Origin: Ignavibacteria bacterium
GTDB taxonomy: Bacteria > Bacteroidota > Ignavibacteria > Kapaibacteriales > UBA961
Reading direction: 5' to 3'
Length of the DNA stretch: 64,000 bases
Assembly: GCA_016873735.1 (NCBI GenBank)
Contig: VGWD01000002.1
Location: 1-64,000 of the forward strand
Of this stretch, positions 53,599-61,698 are shown in pieces (the first letter of the stretch is position 1; each line of letters starts with the position of its first letter). The notes under the pieces were generated by a model that searched no databases, was not told where the DNA came from, and worked only from the letters and a program-made list of their open reading frames with translations. Position numbers and translations under genes: made by a program.

Positions 53599-55524
53599 TT
53601 ACAATTGGAGTGATGCTTGAAGAAACACATTTATCTGATTTCTTCTAGTGTTTTCACCGAAATGCTGCCATTCATACCAGGATTTCAGTGATATGGAACT
53701 TCCATCGGGATAAATCATCATTCCCGACATTTCAGGTCCATAAATATATGTTTCTGACTGTAATTGCGATTGACCCACATTTGATTGATAGGGTTCTTGA
53801 GATAGACGGTAGAATCGTCCTCCAAGGCCAATGCGAAAACCATGTGATGCAGGTACAAACATAAGGAATTTGAAGAACTGTTCCGTGCTCATGGTAACAG
53901 GAGTTTCACTGAACTCGGACCATGACATTATGCCTCTATCGAATCTACGGATAAAGAGATTGCTTTCAAGTGTCCACCCTTGCCGAATATGATACATGAT
54001 GGAATCTCGATAACTGAATTGTCTGAAACTAAAACTACGCAGAGCCGTTCCGGGTAATTCAAAATCAAAGATTGTATAATTGGCAAGTACCTCGAATTGT
54101 GGATGCATTTCAAATAGCGAGGTCTTCCAATGGAATATGGGATTCAATCGAATGCTGCTGTTTCGATTATTGAGAGATGATCGTTCAGACTTTAAAAACA
54201 CAACATGTGTTTGTTGTATGCCCCCTGATATTGACATACTTATCTGCTGATTGATGGATCTCCTCCAAAACAGTGAACCAATGATAAGCTGTTCATCTCT
54301 GTCATCATTATTTTGTGTGCTTGGGGTATCATATCGCAATAATGAAGCAGAAATATCATAGCCTATTGTGTCCTGCTCACCAATTGGTTGCTGACCAAGT
54401 GAAAATATTCTGAATCGATTGGAAATATTGTCTCTTTGAAATTCTTGTTTGCGAATGATATCCAATTGATCTTGAGAAATGTCGAAGACGGGAATGACGG
54501 CATTCTTTTCATCTCGATTAAAAAGAGAAAATCCTGTTCGTACTACTGTGCCATGCTCTTGTTGATATGTCACTGCACCTGAAACATTTACGGTGAATTC
54601 TTGAAGATTTCTATTGATTGCGGTATTGTTAAACTCCATAATTGGTCTACGGAATAGTCTTGCTATATCTGCTATTTCTGCATTGAGCGTGAAATCTGCC
54701 TTTATCATCGGGATGATTTCAATGCCAAAATCCGCATTTGCTCTATGCCTTTGCTCTTGTCTTTGCTCAACGGCCAATGAACCTTGCGAGCCCCCTTGTG
54801 GTGAGTAAAAATCTCGATTGAGTAATGTACTTCGTAATTCAATGGACATAGAATTCTTCCCTTGATCATCTCCTGCGGTATAGGCATTCAATGCAATGTC
54901 GATATCAGCCATATGCCGCATGGTATCGATGATGGTATATTGTCCTGAACCACGAGATTGTACCAATAATCCTTCACCCATTGAAATTGGTATATGATTC
55001 ACTTGGCCAAAAAACGATGATCCTCCACCATTGATCCCTAATTGCTGATTTCCTTCATATCCGGCATAAACTTCTCCACCGACAATATCACTTTTATATC
55101 CTATCCCTACATAGCCACCGATTCTTTTTGCTGATTGTAAAGCAATGTCTCGTGAATCCGAACGTGAGCTGTACAATACCTGACCAAGCAATGAGAAGGC
55201 AGGAGTCAATGATTGTTTCAATAATCCCTGCACTGTCAAATTATCCTGAATAGCAATGGTATTGGTTCTCATGATAGAACCCCTATATCGCTTTTTCACA
55301 ATATATTCTATTCCAAAAGGGAATGCATATTGCATCAGTGCATCAGAATTGAACAAGAATGTATTGGCGATTTTATCTGTTCCATAATTCCATGACTGAA
55401 TATCCTGTGTGGAATCTGTCAATGATATTGCACGGAGCAAAGTGATTTGTTCTTGTTGAGCAAAGAGTTGCCCGGAAAGCATGAACAAATACAGGAGGAA
55501 CATATGAGGAAGAAAGCGGGTCAT
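53599..55524 (-). CDS. Predicted outer-membrane beta-barrel protein of unknown function
   Basis: 641-residue exported protein: signal peptide MTRFLPHMFLLYLFMLSGQLFAQ-like (residues 1-21 after the ATG at 55524), then alternating hydrophobic/polar strands throughout and a final strand ending INVFLQASLQL typical of outer-membrane barrels. An internal repeat of Arg-rich turns (RRFDRGIMSW, RQFSYRDSIMYHI) is visible. No family was recognised; it may be a helix-hairpin-helix-associated or FCB-specific barrel. It precedes hisS by 5 nt and is probably co-transcribed with it. A TTG at 55533 is a weaker start. Confidence 0.65.
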   Translation of the reverse strand: MTRFLPHMFLLYLFMLSGQLFAQQEQITLLRAISLTDSTQDIQSWNYGTDKIANTFLFNSDALMQYAFPFGIEYIVKKRYRGSIMRTNTIAIQDNLTVQGLLKQSLTPAFSLLGQVLYSSRSDSRDIALQSAKRIGGYVGIGYKSDIVGGEVYAGYEGNQQLGINGGGSSFFGQVNHIPISMGEGLLVQSRGSGQYTIIDTMRHMADIDIALNAYTAGDDQGKNSMSIELRSTLLNRDFYSPQGGSQGSLAVEQRQEQRHRANADFGIEIIPMIKADFTLNAEIADIARLFRRPIMEFNNTAINRNLQEFTVNVSGAVTYQQEHGTVVRTGFSLFNRDEKNAVIPVFDISQDQLDIIRKQEFQRDNISNRFRIFSLGQQPIGEQDTIGYDISASLLRYDTPSTQNNDDRDEQLIIGSLFWRRSINQQISMSISGGIQQTHVVFLKSERSSLNNRNSSIRLNPIFHWKTSLFEMHPQFEVLANYTIFDFELPGTALRSFSFRQFSYRDSIMYHIRQGWTLESNLFIRRFDRGIMSWSEFSETPVTMSTEQFFKFLMFVPASHGFRIGLGGRFYRLSQEPYQSNVGQSQLQSETYIYGPEMSGMMIYPDGSSISLKSWYEWQHFGENTRRNQINVFLQASLQL

Positions 55525-55553
55525 GTGATGCAAAATAGCATAAATGTTGTTTG

Positions 55554-55586
55554 TTGCAGCGATTAAGAGTCAAAGCAATAAGTTTG
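55554..55586 (+). promoter_or_regulatory. Bacteroidota-type promoter of rlmI
   Basis: TTG at 55554-55556, N22, then TAAGTTTG at 55579-55586 (TAnnTTTG). The predicted start near 55593 leaves a leader of about 14 nt before the ATG at 55607. Confidence 0.5.
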
Positions 55587-55606
55587 TATGAAACAAAGAA
55601 CCGGAA

Positions 55607-56791
55607 ATGCCTGAAATGTCTCTACCAATACTGCAACTGAAGCTCAATATGCATTCTCGCATCAGGGAAGGTCATCCCTGGGTTTTTGCCGAATCGCTCA
55701 AATATCATGAACCGATTCCTTCAGGTTCTCTTGTGTCCGTCATGACCGATTATGGATATGATTGTGGGATTGGATTTTATAATCCGAATAGTGCCATTGC
55801 TGTAAGGCTTTTGCATAGTCATGAAGAGGATGTTACCATTGATTTCTTTGTCGCTCGACTTCGTTCGGCAATGGCAATTCGTCAGAGAGTATTTCCCACG
55901 ATGGACTCTTATAGACTTTGTTTCGGGGAATCCGATGAACTTCCGGGATTGATAATTGATAGATATGGACACTATTGTGCTGTTCAATGTTTGTCAGCCG
56001 GAATGGACAGTAGATTGGACATGATAGTGCAAGCTCTTATCATCATCATGCCTGATCTGAAAGGCATTATTGCAAAACATGATTCTCAATTGCGCATAAA
56101 AGAAGGTTTGGAACAAGGCGAGTATATTGTCCACGGTGAGATTCCTGATGCGATAGAGATAACTGAACATGATATTCGACTTCGTCTTTCATTGCTTCAT
56201 GGACAAAAGACTGGATATTTTCTAGATCAACGATTGAATCGTGCTTGGGTAGGAAGATTATCTCAAGGAATGGATGTGCTCGACTGTTTTACAAATCAAG
56301 GAGGATTTGCCTTGCATGCCGGGCAAGGTGGAGCGAACTCCGTATTGGGCATTGATAGTGCCATTCAGGCAATTGAATCATCGCGAGTCAATGCCGCATT
56401 GAATGGATTGGAAATGTGCACATTCGAACAAGCAGATGTATTTGATTATCTAAAACAAGCAGTTCATGATGGAGCTTCTTGGGATATCATCATTCTTGAT
56501 CCACCTGCATTCACAAAAAGTAAAGCAACACTTGCCCGAGCAAAACGTGGCTATGCAGAAATAAACAGACAGGCACTGAAACTTATTCGTCCAGGTGGAT
56601 ATCTGGTAACAGCAAGCTGTTCACAGCATCTTACAGTACAGATGTTGACAGATATCGTGCAAGCTGAATCAAAACGCATCAATCGTAGACTGCGATTAAT
56701 ACATATTGGTGGACAAAGCCCATGTCATCCGATATTGCCAATCATGCCGGAGACTTCTTATTTGAAATGCCTTACATTCGCGGTTGAATGA
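55607..56791 (+). CDS. rlmI: 23S rRNA (cytosine) methyltransferase, RlmI family
   Basis: Class I methyltransferase of the RlmI/YccW family (m5C on 23S rRNA), 394 residues. An N-terminal PUA domain (REGHPWVFAESL, about 16-90) and a central domain (CFGESDELPGLIIDRYG) precede the Rossmann MTase: KTGYFLDQRLNR, motif I DCFTNQGGFALHAG, and motif IV LDPPAFTKSK with the catalytic Cys in TASCSQH. Start at the ATG 55607; 55616 is possible. It ends directly adjacent to the stop of the convergent thiamine-type receptor. Confidence 0.92.
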   Translation: MPEMSLPILQLKLNMHSRIREGHPWVFAESLKYHEPIPSGSLVSVMTDYGYDCGIGFYNPNSAIAVRLLHSHEEDVTIDFFVARLRSAMAIRQRVFPTMDSYRLCFGESDELPGLIIDRYGHYCAVQCLSAGMDSRLDMIVQALIIIMPDLKGIIAKHDSQLRIKEGLEQGEYIVHGEIPDAIEITEHDIRLRLSLLHGQKTGYFLDQRLNRAWVGRLSQGMDVLDCFTNQGGFALHAGQGGANSVLGIDSAIQAIESSRVNAALNGLEMCTFEQADVFDYLKQAVHDGASWDIIILDPPAFTKSKATLARAKRGYAEINRQALKLIRPGGYLVTASCSQHLTVQMLTDIVQAESKRINRRLRLIHIGGQSPCHPILPIMPETSYLKCLTFAVE

Positions 56792-59206
56792 TCAGAATTC
56801 GAGTTCTGCACCAACTATGACCATTCTTCTTTGACCAGGAAAAAATTCTTTTCCTTCCGCGCCCGATGCATAGAGCGTATCAAACAGATTATTCACTTGT
56901 AGGCGCAAGCGAAGCGATTGCATCGGACCTCCGATAGACATGATGGAATGATCGATGTCCAACCCAAAAACGGTATATGCATCCACTATATTATCCGCAT
57001 AATAGCCATTAAATGAGTTTTGCAAATCGGTGATCAATGCTTGATTATTGATGAGATCATCATCAAAATTATCGGAACGGAATGAACCGATATGTCTCAT
57101 ATTGAGTGAAATGCCTGTTGTTTGATTGCGATATCCGATGCGCATCATCCCCATGAAATCAGGGAATCCGGCAATGCGATTACCATTGAGTGAAATGGAC
57201 TTGCCATCGCCCGTGAAATAATTCATGTCCACGATTCGATTATATCCCATCGTGAGATTTCCGGCGATTTCAATTGCATTGCCATTGTATATGGGGAATG
57301 ATTTCCATCCTTCGAGTTCTAACCCGATATGTCTTGTGCGTGGTGCATTGCCATCTATGGGTGCGCCAAAAATATCGAGTCTTCCACTTTTCACGAGTTC
57401 ATCAAAAAATTCCATTGCATAACCGGTGATGTCAAAGCGTTCAAATTCGGATGCATGATGCCAGCCTAGTTCGAGATTCAGCATGGATTCGGGCTTGACA
57501 AGTGGCTTCGTAAAATCAAAACCATTCGTGGAATCATTGATTGCAATGTGTTCAAAAAGTGGCATTGCGCCGAAATAGGAATCCGATGCGGCATAGAGAT
57601 TGCGCATCCTAGGCTCACGAGAAGTATAGGCAAGCGAAGCAATAATGCGCTCTTTATCATTCAGAGCATAGTGCATACCGATGCGTGGATTTGCAAAGAG
57701 ATAATTGATGGAGAATAATTGGTCGCCATTGCCGATTATGGAATCATTCGATGACTTGTATGAAGTAAAAAAATATCCTGCTTTTTCATTCTCGATGCCA
57801 TAATTATGATGCACGATTTGCAATTCTCCTTGCAGCATCATGCGATCGCTTACTTGAAATTCTTCTCTTGCAAATGCCGAGAGAATGGTCCGCATGCCAT
57901 TATATTCATAGATATTGAAATCGGGATCGAATCCTTCAGGTAAACCCTCCGCATAGTGAATAGATCCCCTATGTTGAGATCTATGCGAACGAATTTCAAG
58001 TCCTGTTGTGAGTCTTCCACCCGCATGTTCCCAGACAAGTCTTGGAATCCAACCACCCTGTCGATTGCCTACAAAACCCCGCACGATAGCATTGCCGATT
58101 ATAGGATTTCCGGAAACTCCAAATTCCGGGGTGAGTCGTAATGTCGCGGCATCCGCCCAAGAAGCATCATAATCAAAATAGCCATCACCTGTATAATAGA
58201 AGAGCGTTGATTTGAGCGAAAGATTCGGAGTTATGGACCAATCATTCAAGATCTCATAATGTGGCTGAGAGAATTCTTCGATCTCTTGCAAGCGTCTTAT
58301 GCCTGACCAAGACATCTCTCTGCCGGTTGAATCATAAGCCCAACCATTGAGATTGGATCTGCGTAGTGCGGGATTCTGAATCCATGCTTTGGGTATGCCC
58401 GTATATGCGAGTGCATCACGTACGGGACCGCCATATACATTGATTTGCGTTGTGAGACGATCATCAAATCGCGATGCACTCAGAAAATAACTTTGCAAGC
58501 GCGCCCAAGAATGTTGTCTATATCCATCGGATTGAATTGAGGTGAGTCTTGCTGATAGCGCATATCGATTATCGATGAGTCCACTTTGCAATTCAATAGA
58601 TGATTTTGAAACTGTTGCTGCGAATCTATCATCACCGGTCAAGGCATCTCCATATTGCTGAAAACCAAGGAATTGCGAATATCGAATCGCTGATTCATTG
58701 ATACCTGAAGAAGTCAATACGCTCACGCTTCCAGCCATCGCTGCAGCACCATAATTCATGAGTCCCGCACCGCGTTGCACTTGCAAGCGATCTGTACTTG
58801 CGAGTAAATCAGGCATATTGATCCAATAGACATTATGATCTTCGGGATCATTTTGCGGAACACCATTGATCATCACCGCAATTCTTCTTTGATCGAAACC
58901 ACGAAGAGAAATGGAGGTATATCCGATATTATTTCCATTTTGAGACACCGCATAAATCGAAGGGAGCATCGACAAATGCTGGGCAATATCTTGTACGGTA
59001 TAGGAATTCTTGATTTCTTGAACGGTTATGTCTGAAAATGTGGCCGTGGATTTATCATCTGCCGTTGTGGAACTCACCGTTACACTTGGCGTGACATAGG
59101 TTTTGATCCTGCTGGAATCAATTGATTTATGCTGTGAAAATGCAGAGTTCGATGCAAGCAGAAATAACAAGATGTGAATCATAATGGAATCGGAATAGTG
59201 AAACAT
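56792..59206 (-). CDS. TonB-dependent receptor, TPP-riboswitch controlled (thiamine-type)
   Basis: 804-residue outer-membrane receptor. Signal peptide (first about 25 residues, ending NSAFSQ), a short linker, a plug (about 45-170, with ISLRGFDQRRIAVMINGVPQ and VQRGAGLMNYGAAAMAG), then a barrel to the C-terminal VIVGAELEF with terminal Phe. There is no CarboxypepD_reg domain, unlike the other two receptors here. A TPP riboswitch lies in its leader at 59255-59335, so expression should fall when thiamine pyrophosphate is plentiful. This fits uptake of thiamine or a precursor, as for the Omr1-type receptors described in Bacteroidota. No thiamine biosynthesis or PnuT gene is adjacent. Confidence 0.9.
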   Translation of the reverse strand: MFHYSDSIMIHILLFLLASNSAFSQHKSIDSSRIKTYVTPSVTVSSTTADDKSTATFSDITVQEIKNSYTVQDIAQHLSMLPSIYAVSQNGNNIGYTSISLRGFDQRRIAVMINGVPQNDPEDHNVYWINMPDLLASTDRLQVQRGAGLMNYGAAAMAGSVSVLTSSGINESAIRYSQFLGFQQYGDALTGDDRFAATVSKSSIELQSGLIDNRYALSARLTSIQSDGYRQHSWARLQSYFLSASRFDDRLTTQINVYGGPVRDALAYTGIPKAWIQNPALRRSNLNGWAYDSTGREMSWSGIRRLQEIEEFSQPHYEILNDWSITPNLSLKSTLFYYTGDGYFDYDASWADAATLRLTPEFGVSGNPIIGNAIVRGFVGNRQGGWIPRLVWEHAGGRLTTGLEIRSHRSQHRGSIHYAEGLPEGFDPDFNIYEYNGMRTILSAFAREEFQVSDRMMLQGELQIVHHNYGIENEKAGYFFTSYKSSNDSIIGNGDQLFSINYLFANPRIGMHYALNDKERIIASLAYTSREPRMRNLYAASDSYFGAMPLFEHIAINDSTNGFDFTKPLVKPESMLNLELGWHHASEFERFDITGYAMEFFDELVKSGRLDIFGAPIDGNAPRTRHIGLELEGWKSFPIYNGNAIEIAGNLTMGYNRIVDMNYFTGDGKSISLNGNRIAGFPDFMGMMRIGYRNQTTGISLNMRHIGSFRSDNFDDDLINNQALITDLQNSFNGYYADNIVDAYTVFGLDIDHSIMSIGGPMQSLRLRLQVNNLFDTLYASGAEGKEFFPGQRRMVIVGAELEF

Positions 59207-59254
59207 GACTATTCCGCAAGAGGGGAGAAACTCAATGTAGCATTTGAGTGTTTA

Positions 59255-59335
59255 CGTTTTCCTACGCCGGTATAACCCGGATCAGGTTCAAAGAGTATGA
59301 TCTCAGCCGAAACATCGATTTCGGCACCTCCAACG
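59255..59335 (-). promoter_or_regulatory. TPP (THI-element) riboswitch
   Basis: Read on the minus strand, the conserved TPP aptamer is nearly complete: GGTGCC...GGCTGAGA, CTTTGAACCTGATC and CGGCGTAGGAAA, with P1 closed by CGTT (59335-59332) and AACG (59258-59255). The P2-P3 arm (GCCGAAA/TTTCGGC) and the P4-P5 arm (CCGG/CCGG) pair well. Downstream, ACTCAA and TTGAGT (around 59230-59250) form a possible expression-platform helix, followed by a pyrimidine-rich stretch and the receptor ATG at 59206. Confidence 0.93.
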
Positions 59336-59341
59336 GACCAA

Positions 59342-59372
59342 CAAAAGTACGTGATTTGCATCTCACGGCAAA
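59342..59372 (-). promoter_or_regulatory. Promoter of the TPP-riboswitch/receptor transcript
   Basis: On the minus strand TTTG (59372-59369), N19, then TACTTTTG (59349-59342): a full Bacteroidota-type promoter. The predicted start near 59335 coincides with the 5' side of riboswitch helix P1. Confidence 0.65.
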
Positions 59373-59416
59373 GTTCGAAGGAAATCATTATTTTACGACA
59401 AACAAGAGAGCTGAAC

Positions 59417-59674
59417 ATGGAAATATTTGTTTGCAAAGGATATTCAGGCCAGATTTACAGAGTCAATGTCAATGAACATATGATCATTGAAGAGATTATC
59501 CCGGTCATTTCTGAGAGTTTGGGTTTTTATTCTTCAAATGAAGATAGAATCGGTATGTATAATCTCACACGTGATTGGGAATATTTCCCTCAAGATACCT
59601 TATTGTCTCGCGGTACTACTTCCGGTGATCTCATCATCCTGGCAGATGGTGGTGGTTGCCATAAAAATGAGTGA
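59417..59674 (+). CDS. Small ubiquitin-fold (YukD/EsaB-like) protein
   Basis: 85-residue protein that reads as a beta-grasp (ubiquitin-like) domain. Two N-terminal strands (MEIFVCKGYSG, QIYRVNV), a helix with the pattern IIEEIIPVISESLGF, then YNLTRDWEYFP, DTLLSRGTTSGDLIILAD as the last helix-turn-strand. The ordering matches YukD/EsaB proteins (L..G...GD.L.I) better than ThiS/MoaD. The tail is GGGCHKNE, so a glycine run is present but not terminal. No WXG100 or ESX genes, E1, E2 or JAB-protease gene is nearby. Start at the ATG 59417; upstream frame overlaps the receptor leader. It lies 5 nt before the next lipoprotein gene. Confidence 0.62.
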   Translation: MEIFVCKGYSGQIYRVNVNEHMIIEEIIPVISESLGFYSSNEDRIGMYNLTRDWEYFPQDTLLSRGTTSGDLIILADGGGCHKNE

Positions 59675-59679
59675 TTCCC

Positions 59680-60102
59680 ATGTCTATTGCTCTTATCATT
59701 GTTTTTTTATGTTTTCTTGGCTGTGCAAGTGGTGATATCTCTCGGCACTTCATCGTCAAGCATCATAGAGATTCCTCAGATATCGTATTCACCCATCTTG
59801 CCGACTCACTTCCACAATATGGTTATCAAGTCCGAACTATAAAGCAAGACTCTCTTTTTGCTACCGCATATGTAAAGCAAGGATCATTGAATGAAAGGGA
59901 AATCCAGCTATTATTCATTCATCAACCCAATGAAGGGGCATGTTCGGTTTATGTGAAAACAATCACTTATTTCAGGCAAGACACCATCATCGAATATTAT
60001 GATGAGCAAAGGGGGTTTCCTGCATCGTATAGGAAGGATTTCATGCCGATCATTCAATTGGCAGAGAGAATCGGTAAGAACACATTGCGTAAAAAGAAAT
60101 AA
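59680..60102 (+). CDS. Hypothetical lipoprotein following the ubiquitin-fold gene
   Basis: 140-residue lipoprotein with signal MSIALIIVFLCFLGC (lipobox FLGC) and a mixed alpha/beta body (RHFIVKHHRDSSDIVFTHL, YGYQVRTIKQDSLFATAYV). No family recognised. A GTG at 59671 overlapping the previous stop is an alternative start that would give ATG-like coupling. It is probably co-transcribed with the ubiquitin-fold gene. Ends adjacent to the convergent DCC-family gene. Confidence 0.65.
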   Translation: MSIALIIVFLCFLGCASGDISRHFIVKHHRDSSDIVFTHLADSLPQYGYQVRTIKQDSLFATAYVKQGSLNEREIQLLFIHQPNEGACSVYVKTITYFRQDTIIEYYDEQRGFPASYRKDFMPIIQLAERIGKNTLRKKK

Positions 60103-60504
60103 TCAATCCAAACATCGATTGCTATGGGGTCCGTTTTTTAGTAAACATTCCTGTGTTGTTCCAAACCACGCATATCTGTTTTTTGCGATGATATCATAGA
60201 GTATATCTCTGATACTTTTTGGAATGATCTTCATGATCACTTGCACGATGTTCCATATCCCACCCATCTCTTTGCATATATGGAGGATTGCATGTGATTT
60301 TGTCAATATGTTCATGCCATCGTGGACTATTATTGAATCGGGAAGAGTCTCATATTCTTCAAGCAGCATTTGTGCTTGTATCCCTTTCAATGGTGCAAAT
60401 ACCATCTTTTGCGACTTTTCATTTCTGACTATCCATAGTAGTGTCCTATTGCACAATAGACATTCACCATCAAAAAATACGATTGTACGATGAACATCAT
60501 TCAT
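60103..60504 (-). CDS. DCC-family thiol-disulfide oxidoreductase-like protein (DUF393)
   Basis: 133-residue member of the DCC family, named for its DGxCxxC motif, here FFDGECLLCNRT near residues 9-20. Members are predicted thioredoxin-fold redox proteins; function is not established. The helical middle (IIPKSIRDILYDIIAKNRY) and the C-terminal end resemble typical DCC proteins. The ATG at 60504 begins at MNDVHRTIVFF and overlaps the M20 amidohydrolase stop by 8 nt, suggesting co-expression. An extended frame to 60534 is rejected. Confidence 0.85.
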   Translation of the reverse strand: MNDVHRTIVFFDGECLLCNRTLLWIVRNEKSQKMVFAPLKGIQAQMLLEEYETLPDSIIVHDGMNILTKSHAILHICKEMGGIWNIVQVIMKIIPKSIRDILYDIIAKNRYAWFGTTQECLLKNGPHSNRCLD

Positions 60505-61684
60505 GATATGCAATGGGGTTTGAAAGCCAATCAATAGCAGACTTAGCCATCATTGCCGCACCGATGGGGAGTGCCTGCTCATCAGGAGTGAATTGAGCAT
60601 TATGCAGACCCGGCATGGATGCTTGATGATGTGGACGAACGCCGAGCATCCAAAAAGCCGCAGGAATATGTTGACCATAAAATGCAAAATCTTCTCCCCA
60701 CATCTTTGGTTCAAAGTCAGTTACTTGAGCATCACCAATCAAACGTTGAGCAGTTTGTATCGCAAAACGTGCTGCTCCTTCATGATTGTAGACAGCAGGA
60801 TATCCACGAAGAATAGTGACTTCGCTTGTGGCACCATGCAATGCACATAACTGTTCTGTATGCTTTTGAATCATTCGTATTGCTTGCTCACGCCATGAGG
60901 GATCAAATGACCTGAGCGTTCCTTTCAATTCAACTGAATCGGGAATGATATTTGTTGCAGAACCTCCATGAATGGAAGTGATGCCCAAGAGTCCCGGTAA
61001 TAGAGGATTGCGTGTTTTTGTAATGAGTGATTGTAGATGAAGAATGAGTTCAGATGCAATCAAAATAGGATCAATACCCTGATGTGGTTGTGCTGCATGA
61101 GCACCCTTGCCATGAATAGTTATATAAATCTCATCAGCAGAAGCCATAGTAGGTCCTATGCTGATTTGGATTTCACCGCATGGTGCATCCGGATATACAT
61201 GTTGACCAAAAATTGCCTCCGGTTTTGGATGTTCAAGTGCGCCTTCCGCAACCATGATACTTGCTCCACCTGGTACTTTTTCTTCACCGGGTTGAAAAAT
61301 CAACTTGACGACTCCATTCAATGTAGATTCACATTCCTTCAATATTGCTGCCGCACCCAAAAGCATGGCCGTATGCGCATCATGTCCGCAAGCATGCATG
61401 ATTCCGGGTTTGCAAGAAGCAAAGTCAAGATTGGTGTCTTCCTGTATAGGTAATGCATCAATGTCTGCGCGCAATGCAATGCAACGATCACCCTTTCCGA
61501 TATGTGCAATTATTCCGGTTTGTGCAATGATTGAATGTTCAATATTCATCGAAAGCAATCGCTTGGAGATATATGCACATGTTTCATGTTCCTGAAATGA
61601 CAATTCAGGATTGCGATGAAGATGTCTTCTATCTTCGATGATGGATGAAATGCGATTATTGGCAGCTTGCAATATCTGGTTCAT
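60497..61684 (-). CDS. M20-family amidohydrolase (N-acyl-amino acid/hippurate hydrolase type)
   Basis: 395-residue zinc peptidase-like amidohydrolase of subfamily M20D. Metal-site motifs are MHACGHDAHTAMLLG, the general base pair in QPGEEKVPGG, GQHVYPDAPCG, and a C-terminal WGEDFAFYGQ with a late His (LHNAQFTPDEQ). A lid domain (about 185-300, GKGAHAAQPHQGIDP) is present. It hydrolyses N-acyl or amide bonds of amino acid conjugates; substrate unknown. The ATG at 61684 is used; a TTG at 61702 overlaps the upstream stop. It is in one run with the large T9SS-tagged gene and DCC gene. Confidence 0.93.
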   Translation of the reverse strand: MNQILQAANNRISSIIEDRRHLHRNPELSFQEHETCAYISKRLLSMNIEHSIIAQTGIIAHIGKGDRCIALRADIDALPIQEDTNLDFASCKPGIMHACGHDAHTAMLLGAAAILKECESTLNGVVKLIFQPGEEKVPGGASIMVAEGALEHPKPEAIFGQHVYPDAPCGEIQISIGPTMASADEIYITIHGKGAHAAQPHQGIDPILIASELILHLQSLITKTRNPLLPGLLGITSIHGGSATNIIPDSVELKGTLRSFDPSWREQAIRMIQKHTEQLCALHGATSEVTILRGYPAVYNHEGAARFAIQTAQRLIGDAQVTDFEPKMWGEDFAFYGQHIPAAFWMLGVRPHHQASMPGLHNAQFTPDEQALPIGAAMMAKSAIDWLSNPIAYHE

Positions 61685-61698
61685 AAGTATACTTGTTT

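Noticed and set aside
59297-59416. Upstream extension of the ubiquitin-fold gene
   Set aside because: It runs antisense through the TPP riboswitch and promoter; the beta-grasp strand starts at the ATG at 59417.
59417-59674. ThiS assignment for the small beta-grasp protein
   Set aside because: The glycine run is not at the C-terminus and the strand pattern fits YukD/EsaB better, although the divergent thiamine receptor made ThiS tempting.
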